Below, piece after piece: positions 1 through 5,073 of a stretch of DNA of 7,662 nt. The position numbers were made by a program, and so were the translations under genes. The stretch lies in the NCBI GenBank assembly GCA_946414625.1, contig CAMKPI010000075.1:1-7662 (forward strand). Reading direction: 5' to 3'. Origin of the DNA: an uncultured Spirochaetaceae bacterium. Lineage in GTDB: Bacteria; Spirochaetota; Spirochaetia; Sphaerochaetales; Sphaerochaetaceae. Position 1 is the stretch's first letter. Every line of letters starts with the position of its first letter. Under the pieces are notes generated by a model. That model was not told the origin of the DNA. It searched no databases and was given only the letters and a program-made list of their open reading frames with translations.

Positions 1-1
1 T

Positions 2-913
2 ATCGGCGAGGTAATATTAAGCGATTTGATGACATCTGAGGGGCTTGAACGCTTTGAGCATGAGGTGAACAGCCTGCGTGTTGTGGATTTTCTTACCCCC
101 CTGAACCTTACATATGCGGTGCGCGACGGCATAGTGAGTCATTGCGGAGAAAATTTCATCCGTTCTCTTACTCCCGATTTCAGAGAGAAGGATCTTTCGT
201 CGGTCAAGACAAAGAAAGGACTTATCCCTGCCACATGGGAAGGCTGTGTGGTGCGTTTTTCCGATCAGATAGCCTATATGGGAAGGGACTTCGAGGATGC
301 GGTGAGGCTCGGCATCGTGCGCGAGGACGCACTGCCGGAAGTGTGCGTGAAAATCCTTGGAACGCGGAACGGTGACATGATAAACACCCTTGTGGAGGAT
401 ATGATAAGCTCCTCTGAGAAAGAGGGAGCCATCTGTTTTTCCGAGCGTGTCTACGAGGCTGTGCGCTCGATGATAGATTTCAATTACAGAAACATTTACA
501 AGAGTCCCATCCTCGCGGGTTACCAAAAATATTACACCCGCCTGATACGCCTCATATACGACTACCTCAAAGAGCTTTTTTCAAGCTACGCGTTCGACGA
601 GAAGCCTTACAAGGCCGAGGGGAACATGGTTGCGGCAGGCTTCTATAATTACATCACGGAGAAGCGCCTGGCGTATCTGGACCACGATGGGTGCTACGAC
701 AGGATCATCTTCGACTACATTTCGGGGATGAGCGATAATTTCTGCATTGACTGCGGGAATGAGATCCTCCGTCCGGAAAATCTGAACAGGGAAATTGCGT
801 CCAGCCTCACCGGCAAGTGGTTCGACGCGGGTTCCGGCGTACAGGATATGTCGCGCGGCGGAGCCGCCTCAGGCGGAGCTGTCTCTGGAGGCGGGACGCT
901 GTTTGACATGTGA
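2..913 (+). CDS. dgt: dGTPase-like HD-domain dNTP triphosphohydrolase, C-terminal part (5' end outside window)
   Basis: The reading frame is already open at base 2, so the gene begins upstream; 303 residues plus a TGA stop are visible. The family hydrolyses dNTPs (classically dGTP) to the nucleoside and triphosphate in the cytoplasm. The visible part matches its C-terminal half: a RFEHEVNSLRVV segment, like the family's 'F.HN..slRi', then LNLTYAVRDGIVSHCGE, then FSDQIAYMGRDFEDA. The Asp of that last motif corresponds to the late metal-binding Asp of the HD site. The HD motif itself must lie upstream, so activity cannot be judged here. The protein ends in a Gly/Ala/Ser-rich tail (MSRGGAASGGAVSGGG). 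In the DNA this tail contains a repeated GGCGGAGC (857 and 872) and overlapping short inverted repeats. Substrate could be another dNTP. Family assignment is fairly secure; the exact dgt name is less so. Confidence 0.75.
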   Translation: MGEVILSDLMTSEGLERFEHEVNSLRVVDFLTPLNLTYAVRDGIVSHCGENFIRSLTPDFREKDLSSVKTKKGLIPATWEGCVVRFSDQIAYMGRDFEDAVRLGIVREDALPEVCVKILGTRNGDMINTLVEDMISSSEKEGAICFSERVYEAVRSMIDFNYRNIYKSPILAGYQKYYTRLIRLIYDYLKELFSSYAFDEKPYKAEGNMVAAGFYNYITEKRLAYLDHDGCYDRIIFDYISGMSDNFCIDCGNEILRPENLNREIASSLTGKWFDAGSGVQDMSRGGAASGGAVSGGGTLFDM

Positions 914-1023
914 CGGAGTGCTCTGAGGCGACATGAAAGAGTCGCGGGGGAAATCGGGCGGGGCGCTGCTATATGTCCCGCGGAGCGCTTTGATGAGGCT
1001 TGAAAGAGACGCGGGGGAAATCG
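914..1023 (+). repeat. Two-copy 43-bp imperfect direct repeat, 67-bp period
   Basis: Copies at 914-956 and 981-1023 align without gaps and match at 36 of 43 positions by hand count. The last 22 bases are nearly identical (TGAAAGAG, one mismatch, then CGCGGGGGAAATCG). The first copy starts immediately after the stop codon of the dGTPase-like gene. Both copies contain CGCGGG, and the spacer between them contains the complement CCCGCG at 977-982, so either copy could pair with it. Confidence 0.7.
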
Positions 1024-1114
1024 TGGAGTCCCTCTTGGCGTATAGTTGCCCCTATATATCAAAAAGTTCATCGGGCTGCGGGTGCATCGGACCTGTTTTC
1101 CCGATTCCCTGTTG

Positions 1115-1152
1115 AAACACTCTACGGTGGTAGGCGGACGGGTAGTGTTTTC
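1115..1152 (+). terminator. Possible weak terminator stem
   Basis: AAACACT (1115-1121) is complementary to AGTGTTT (1144-1150), with a 22-base loop that contains its own small CTAC/GTAG stem. The right arm runs into a short T stretch (TTTTC). It lies between the dGTPase-like gene and the next promoter, where a terminator is expected. The stem is AT-rich and the loop long, so the call is weak. Confidence 0.25.
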
Positions 1153-1161
1153 TCCTCGGTA

Positions 1162-1190
1162 TTGCAAACACGGTGTGTTTGTGTTATGGT
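1162..1190 (+). promoter_or_regulatory. Probable sigma70-type promoter of the barrel gene
   Basis: TTGCAA (1162-1167) and TATGGT (1185-1190) are separated by 17 bp, each matching 4 of 6 consensus bases. A second -10-like TATAGT lies at 1194-1199 but has no matching -35. Transcription would start near 1197, giving a short leader with GGAGG at 1209-1213, 7 bases before the ATG. Confidence 0.5.
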
Positions 1191-1220
1191 GTGTATAGTT
1201 TTATCTTCGGAGGCGGACGA

Positions 1221-1817
1221 ATGAAAAAAATTGCTGTTATCTTCATATTGCTCGCAATGTCGGGGATGTCCGTTTTCGCAAGCTCCTGGGCCTTTTCATT
1301 CCTTGCCGGATACGATCACCAGTCGTGCTCCGAGCGGGACAACGCAGCCAACGCCTTGGGTTTCACCGCAGGTGCGCGCGGACCGCTCACTCCGTATCTT
1401 GATTTTTTCGGCAGTGCGACAGCTCACTTTGGAGGCAAATTCAAGTACTCGAATGTTGAGTATGATGACTCGAAAACCGGCTACAAGGTTCATGTTGGCG
1501 CGATTTATAACATTCCCCTGCGTTCGGACAAGCTCTCTGCGGGGGTTGGGGTCAGTGTTGCCTTTGCACGATCCATGGCGTCCAACGGGTCGGGAGACAG
1601 CAAGATTCACTACGGTTTTTCAAACCTCGGCATCGGAATTCACGGCGTTGGGACGTTTGCGCTGAGCGAGAATTTCCAGGTTATCGCCGATGCAAATCCG
1701 GATGTATACTTCATTAACTGGAACACAGAGAAGAAAGACAACACCACTACCAGCACAAGGCTTAGCAAGCTGGGTTTCGGCTTCAGCCTGAAGCTCGGTG
1801 TTGTATACCATCTGTAG
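1221..1817 (+). CDS. Secreted protein, probable small outer-membrane beta-barrel
   Basis: A 198-residue protein. The ATG at 1221 is chosen because GGAGG lies 7 bases upstream and because a clean signal peptide begins there: MKKIAVIFILLAMSGMSVFA, probably cut by signal peptidase I after VFA. There is no lipobox cysteine. The mature part is rich in short alternating hydrophobic and aromatic stretches broken by polar turns (for example YKVHVGAIYNIPL, KLSAGVGVSVAFA, FGFSLKLGVVYHL). This pattern suits a small barrel of about eight strands ending in a C-terminal strand, so the likely location is the outer membrane. It resembles the many small uncharacterised barrel proteins of treponemes, but I cannot assign a family. 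It has its own promoter and seems unrelated in function to the genes downstream. No terminator is obvious before the L25 promoter, which starts six bases after its stop. Confidence 0.7.
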   Translation: MKKIAVIFILLAMSGMSVFASSWAFSFLAGYDHQSCSERDNAANALGFTAGARGPLTPYLDFFGSATAHFGGKFKYSNVEYDDSKTGYKVHVGAIYNIPLRSDKLSAGVGVSVAFARSMASNGSGDSKIHYGFSNLGIGIHGVGTFALSENFQVIADANPDVYFINWNTEKKDNTTTSTRLSKLGFGFSLKLGVVYHL

Positions 1818-1823
1818 TCCCTC

Positions 1824-1852
1824 TTGACACGGCAGCCGTGTTCTTGTAGAAT
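1824..1852 (+). promoter_or_regulatory. Strong sigma70-type promoter for the L25-pth-tilS genes
   Basis: A perfect -35 TTGACA (1824-1829) is followed by 17 bp and TAGAAT (1847-1852, 5 of 6). Transcription should start near 1859, leaving a leader of about 55 bases before the L25 ATG. It is the best promoter in the window and is placed to drive the translation genes downstream. Confidence 0.75.
1827..1841. promoter_or_regulatory. Perfect 15-bp palindrome overlapping the L25 promoter (possible operator)
   Basis: ACACGGCAGCCGTGT has two perfect 7-base arms around a central A. It overlaps the last three bases of the -35 box and most of the spacer, a typical operator position. As an RNA hairpin the loop would have to open to five bases, leaving only a 5-bp stem, so a terminator role is less likely. 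No known regulator is assigned. Confidence 0.45.
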
Positions 1853-1871
1853 GGGTCGATTTTTGATGGTA

Positions 1872-1897
1872 ATTCCCGCGCCGCGTGGCGTTGGAAT
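1872..1897 (+). promoter_or_regulatory. Hairpin in the L25 leader
   Basis: ATTCC (1872-1876) pairs with GGAAT (1893-1897). After a small internal loop, CGCC (1879-1882) pairs with GGCG (1887-1890) around a GCGT loop. It ends seven bases before the AGGAGG ribosome binding site at 1904-1909. It could simply structure the leader or act in feedback control by the protein; neither is shown. Confidence 0.35.
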
Positions 1898-1913
1898 GAG
1901 AGTAGGAGGAAAC

Positions 1914-2204
1914 ATGGTAGCCATTGTTGCCAAGAAGAGAAACGGGGATTTCGGATCTGCCGGATCCAGGCGTCTTATCCGCCAGGGGCTTCTCCCGGGC
2001 GAGATTTACGGAAACGGGGAAAACGTTCATATCGTTCTGAATGCCCATGACTTCGGTCTCCAGCTGAGGCGTTTGCCGATAGGGGGCGAGTGCGTTGTGG
2101 ACGTTGACGGTGTCGCATATATGTGTGTTTTCCAGGATTTGCAGGAAAACATCATGACGGACACCTTGCTTCATGCGGATTTTCTGTTGAAGAGCTCAAA
2201 ATAA
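1914..2204 (+). CDS. rplY: 50S ribosomal protein L25 (bL25), short form
   Basis: A 96-residue, basic N-terminal protein of the L25/TL5/Ctc family, which binds 5S rRNA in the large subunit. Family signatures are SAGSRRLIRQGLLPGEIYGNG near the N-terminus (the 'G...aRrLR..g.vPaviYG' pattern) and LQENIMTDTLLHADFL near the end (the usual 'D.l.HvDFl' ending). Its length matches single-domain L25 (about 94 in E. coli) rather than the roughly 200-residue Ctc form, which adds a C-terminal beta domain. The ATG at 1914 is preferred because AGGAGG stands at 1904-1909. An upstream in-frame TTG at 1824 is the -35 box itself and cannot be the start. Pth follows after 16 bases; L25/Ctc next to pth is a common arrangement. 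Confidence 0.85.
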   Translation: MVAIVAKKRNGDFGSAGSRRLIRQGLLPGEIYGNGENVHIVLNAHDFGLQLRRLPIGGECVVDVDGVAYMCVFQDLQENIMTDTLLHADFLLKSSK

Positions 2205-2220
2205 CAGTTCGGGCGATAGA

Positions 2221-2781
2221 ATGTTTACAGTGTTAGGTCTGGGCAATCCTGGCGTTCAGTACAAGGGAACCAGGCACAATGCTGGTTATGAAGTTCTTTG
2301 CAGGTTGGCGGCGTTTTTTCACGTTGAGTTGAAGAAACGCCCTTTTTGTAATTACAGCATTGCACGTGCCGAGAACGTCCAGCTTGTGTTTCCCGAAACA
2401 TATATGAATGAGAGCGGAAAGGTTCTCTCGCATTTCAAGATTTATAAGGGATCTGACCTTGTTGTAATCTGTGACAACATGGATCTCGCAGTCGGGGGGC
2501 TTCGTGTCCGCCTCGGGGGCGGAGATGCCGGCCAGAAGGGTTTGAAAAGCGTCGCGGAGCATTTCGGCAGGTCTGATTTCATCCGGGTCTACGTGGGTAT
2601 AGGTCGTCCTGCGCCTGGAGTCGAGGTGTCGGATCATGTACTGTCCCGCGAGACGGATCCGGAAAAGAAGACCGCGTTCGAGGGAGCTCTGAATGCTGCC
2701 CGAGACGCGGTTCTTGCATACATCGGGGGAAGGAGCATTGAAGAGGCTCAGTGTCTCTACAATAGAAAAGGACTTCTCTGA
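2221..2781 (+). CDS. pth: Peptidyl-tRNA hydrolase
   Basis: A 186-residue cytoplasmic enzyme that cleaves the ester bond of peptidyl-tRNA released from stalled ribosomes, recycling the tRNA. The N-terminus carries GLGNPG and TRHNAG, with Asn9 and the catalytic His19. ETYMNESG supplies Asn63. CDNMDL supplies Asp85, which in the family orients the catalytic His. The end of the core is DFIRVYVGIGRP. One deviation stands out: the family's GGHNGLKS loop reads AGQKGLKS here, with Gln105-Lys106 where E. coli has His113-Asn114, residues tied to substrate binding. Overall length and fold motifs are otherwise normal. The ribosome binding site is poor, so translation may depend on coupling to L25 16 bases upstream. 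The last 89 bases overlap tilS in another frame. Confidence 0.93.
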   Translation: MFTVLGLGNPGVQYKGTRHNAGYEVLCRLAAFFHVELKKRPFCNYSIARAENVQLVFPETYMNESGKVLSHFKIYKGSDLVVICDNMDLAVGGLRVRLGGGDAGQKGLKSVAEHFGRSDFIRVYVGIGRPAPGVEVSDHVLSRETDPEKKTAFEGALNAARDAVLAYIGGRSIEEAQCLYNRKGLL

Positions 2782-4990
2782 ATACCTGGCTGTTCTTTCG
2801 GATGGTATCTTGTCGGGAGGTGCCGGGGGTGGTCCCTCGCTTCCCGGCTTCGGTGCGGCCTCGTCCGCGGGTGCATATCCCCAAAAGATCCTCGTCGCTT
2901 TTTCGGGCGGTGTTGATTCGCTTGCCCTTTTGGCTCTGTCCGTCCGGACGCTCGGCGCAGCGCGGGTTGTTCCGGTTTATGTCAACCATAACCTCAGATC
3001 CGTTAATGAATTGAGTGCCGAAATTTCCCTGAATCGTAAAAACTGCGCTCTTCTCGGGGTGACTCTTGTGGAAAAGTCAGTGCCGCGTGGATCCATCCGG
3101 GATGCCGCGAGGCGAGGCGGTGGTGTGGAGGCTGCCGCGCGGGATTTTCGTTACTCCGGTCTGGCGGACGTTGCCTGCGAGACCGGTTGCGGATTTATCG
3201 CCACGGCTCACCATCGGGACGACCAGCTGGAAACGGTTCTTATGAGAATCGTCAGGGGAGGTACCGTTCCGGCGCTTCGTGGGATTGCCTATTCAATCTG
3301 TCTGAAGCCTTCTGCATCATCCGGTTTTCCAGACCCGACAGCAGGACGGATCTTTTCGCGTGGACAGGAAGAAACCCACACTTTGTCATCTACATGCCGC
3401 CGGATCCCGGCGGGGACTGGTTCGTGCGGACCGGAAGAGCTGCGATCTGCAGACGAGCAGACTCACCGCCCATCCCACGGCTATATTTGGGTGGTTCGTC
3501 CGCTTCTTGATTTTCGGAAGGCGGAGCTGGAGTCTTATGTCCGTTCGCTTGGGCTCTCGTGGTCGACAGATTCAACAAATTCGGATAATTCAATACAACG
3601 TAATTATTTGCGCAATGTGATAATACCGGGTCTGTCCAGGGTGATGCCGGACTGGGAAGATAGCCTAGAGCGGATTCGGCGTTATGCTGTCACCAGGTCT
3701 GGCGGTAATAGAGCGGCTTTCCGGTCCTTCATGCATCTTGGCAGGGGGCTTTCGGCATCCGGGGGTTTGGGATGTACCGACATTTCGGATCCTGCACAGG
3801 GTTTGGCGGGGTATGCAGACGGAAGCATGTTTTCGTCTGGGAGTTCGAAATATTCCGGCAGGGCGAATCCTGCTCGAAGCGCGGCGGGGTGTGGCAGCGG
3901 AAGACTGTCGGCATCCGGGGGTTCGGTATGTTCTGACGAGGCGAATCCGGTACGAAGCATGGCGGAGTATGGTGATGGAAGTCTGTCTGCGTCCGGGGGT
4001 TCGGGATGTTCTTACGAGGCGAATCCGGTACGAAGCGTGGCGGAGTATGGTGGTGGAAGTCTGTCTGCGTTCGGGGATTCAAGATGTGCCGACGGGGCGA
4101 ATCCAGTTCGAAGCGCGGCAGTGGATTCAGATGGAAGCCTGTGTGCACCCATGGCTTTTGACTGTGGTGATATTACGAATCCCACACGAAGCGCGGCGAA
4201 GTATGGCAGCGGAGGACTTCCAGCAGCCGGGAGTTCTGGATGTTTCGATTCGTTCGCCGTCTCAAGCTTCTCGGTAGACGTAAGTCAATCAATCCCGGTC
4301 GATGTTCTGCGCTCCATGAGTTCGGAGGAGGCTCTTCTTACACTGTTTTCCCTTTGGGATGCCGAGATGCAGAGACGGGTTCAGATGCCGCAGACTCTCT
4401 TTCGTCGCGTTCTGTCAAGCCTCGACAAACCTTATGCCGAGGAGTCGTCCAATGGCGGGTCATTTCTTATATACAGAAATCGCGTTTACATTGTAAGTCA
4501 TTATAAACAAAATGAATATGCTGAATTTGAACGGGATGTTTATTCGCGTGACAGTGGTTTTACAGCCGCCTGCTATGCTATGAATGGACTTAGTTGGAAG
4601 ATTCCTTCTTTGTCCGGATCGTTGGTTTTCACTAAGAACGGAAAAAAAACGAATCTACTGATTGACAATTTCCTTATAAAAAGTATACTTAAACTACGAT
4701 ATGTAAAACCGGGTGATAGAATTGTACTTAAGGATGGTTCAAAACTGGTGCTCAGACTGCTTCAGGATCAGAAGGTGCCTCAGGTTTTGCGTTCGCGTGT
4801 CCCGGTGCTGGTGGATGGAGACGAGGTTGTTGCAGTTTTTGGTTCGGTTTTCGGCGGTCGGGACAGAATTTGCGGGAGGTTTTTGAAGCCAGGACTGCGC
4901 GGCGCCTCTTGTTTTGAAAGAAGTGAAGACTCGGGAGCCCTTTGTGCTTCGCTTGCTCAATCGGAATATTATGTGTATTTTATAAACTGA
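2693..4990 (+). CDS. tilS: tRNA(Ile)-lysidine synthetase with two large insertions
   Basis: Uses ATP and lysine to turn the wobble cytidine of tRNA-Ile(CAU) into lysidine, so that the tRNA reads AUA as Ile. The N-terminal PP-loop domain has SGGVDS (71-76), VNHNLR (97-102), AHHRDDQLETVLMRIVRGG (172-190), RPLLDF (269-274) and DSTNSDNS...RNYLRNVIIPGL. The TilS C-terminal domain follows at about 667-720 (RYVKPGDRI, VPQVLRSRVPVLVDGDEVVAVFG). All expected parts are present, but the length is 765 against roughly 430-480 usually. Extra material is an insert at about 203-263 and a tandem 26-residue repeat at about 340-520. The frame is unbroken, so the gene looks functional. The ATG at 2693 has AGGGAG at 2681-2686, six bases upstream, but gives an 89-base overlap with pth; TTG at 2738 is an alternative. 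FtsH follows after 83 bases. Confidence 0.9.
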   Translation: MLPETRFLHTSGEGALKRLSVSTIEKDFSEYLAVLSDGILSGGAGGGPSLPGFGAASSAGAYPQKILVAFSGGVDSLALLALSVRTLGAARVVPVYVNHNLRSVNELSAEISLNRKNCALLGVTLVEKSVPRGSIRDAARRGGGVEAAARDFRYSGLADVACETGCGFIATAHHRDDQLETVLMRIVRGGTVPALRGIAYSICLKPSASSGFPDPTAGRIFSRGQEETHTLSSTCRRIPAGTGSCGPEELRSADEQTHRPSHGYIWVVRPLLDFRKAELESYVRSLGLSWSTDSTNSDNSIQRNYLRNVIIPGLSRVMPDWEDSLERIRRYAVTRSGGNRAAFRSFMHLGRGLSASGGLGCTDISDPAQGLAGYADGSMFSSGSSKYSGRANPARSAAGCGSGRLSASGGSVCSDEANPVRSMAEYGDGSLSASGGSGCSYEANPVRSVAEYGGGSLSAFGDSRCADGANPVRSAAVDSDGSLCAPMAFDCGDITNPTRSAAKYGSGGLPAAGSSGCFDSFAVSSFSVDVSQSIPVDVLRSMSSEEALLTLFSLWDAEMQRRVQMPQTLFRRVLSSLDKPYAEESSNGGSFLIYRNRVYIVSHYKQNEYAEFERDVYSRDSGFTAACYAMNGLSWKIPSLSGSLVFTKNGKKTNLLIDNFLIKSILKLRYVKPGDRIVLKDGSKLVLRLLQDQKVPQVLRSRVPVLVDGDEVVAVFGSVFGGRDRICGRFLKPGLRGASCFERSEDSGALCASLAQSEYYVYFIN
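3397..3413. repeat. Perfect 17-bp palindrome within the first tilS insertion
   Basis: CCGCCGG (3397-3403) and CCGGCGG (3407-3413) are perfect 7-base arms around ATC. It lies in the DNA for the extra segment of TilS (residues about 203-263). It could form a stable mRNA hairpin, or be chance in GC-rich DNA. Confidence 0.5.
3735..4252 (+). repeat. In-frame tandem repeat in tilS: about 6.5 units of 78 bp (26 residues)
   Basis: Full units begin at 3785, 3863, 3941, 4019, 4097 and 4175, exactly 78 bp apart. The second half of an earlier unit lies before 3785 (residues about 349-364). The clearest protein unit is ANPVRSMAEYGDGSLSASGG followed by SGCSYE (417-442). ANP.RS, GSLSASGG and one cysteine recur. 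Units two and three (3941 and 4019) match at about 68 of 78 bases by hand count, while the outer units are more diverged, as expected of an older array. Because 78 is a multiple of three, all units keep the tilS frame and no stop is introduced. Confidence 0.93.
4662..4689 (+). promoter_or_regulatory. Possible internal promoter near the 3' end of tilS
   Basis: TTGACA (4662-4667) and TATACT (4684-4689) are 16 bp apart in a locally AT-rich part of tilS. AAGTATACTT (4681-4690), which covers the -10, is a perfect 10-bp palindrome. It would start transcription about 380 bases before ftsH. The same bases encode part of the TilS protein, so the match may be chance. Confidence 0.35.
4953..4981 (+). 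promoter_or_regulatory. Weak candidate promoter for ftsH
   Basis: TTGCTC (4953-4958) and TATTTT (4976-4981) are 17 bp apart at the very end of tilS, with TATAAA also at 4981-4986. Position suits ftsH, about 85 bases downstream. Both boxes are imperfect. Confidence 0.22.
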
Positions 4991-5073
4991 AGAAATATTC
5001 GCAAAGGCGGGTGCTCTCCGACGCGGCAGCCTTATGTTTCCGCTGGTTTGCATCCGGTTGTCAGGGTATGTAA

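Larger units (their letters stand above)
914..1220. other. 307-bp intergenic region between dgt-like gene and barrel gene
   Basis: No convincing gene was found here. Two short frames (933-1115 and 1000-1224) show no recognisable protein, and each opens inside a copy of a DNA repeat. The region holds a 43-bp imperfect direct repeat (914-956 and 981-1023), possible competing GC-rich stems, a weak inverted repeat at 1115-1150, and a promoter plus ribosome binding site for the gene at 1221. Confidence 0.6.

Noticed and set aside
933..1115. Small gene of 60 codons after the dGTPase-like gene
   Set aside because: No recognisable protein features. It opens in a DNA repeat whose second copy is in a different frame, and the composition looks non-coding.
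1173..1220. Earlier start for the barrel protein at 1173
   Set aside because: This would overlap the promoter and put 16 residues before a good signal peptide. ATG 1221 has a proper GGAGG.
1827..1841. Palindrome as a terminator for the barrel gene
   Set aside because: The one-base centre cannot form a tight hairpin, only a 5-bp stem would remain, no T run follows, and it overlaps a strong promoter.
1914..2204. L25 as a truncated Ctc
   Set aside because: The single-domain form is complete, ends in the family's normal DFL-like segment, and short L25 is a known natural form.
3785..4252. CRISPR array
   Set aside because: The units are contiguous 78-bp copies that diverge along their full length, with no separate constant repeat and unique spacer, and they are in frame in tilS.
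3684..4277. Long open frames in another + frame (3684-4277) and on the - strand (3729-4148) across the tilS repeat
   Set aside because: The repeat unit is 78 bp, a multiple of three, so one stop-free unit makes any frame stay open. The proteins are just repeats of the unit in the wrong frame, and the tilS frame is fixed by conserved motifs on both sides.
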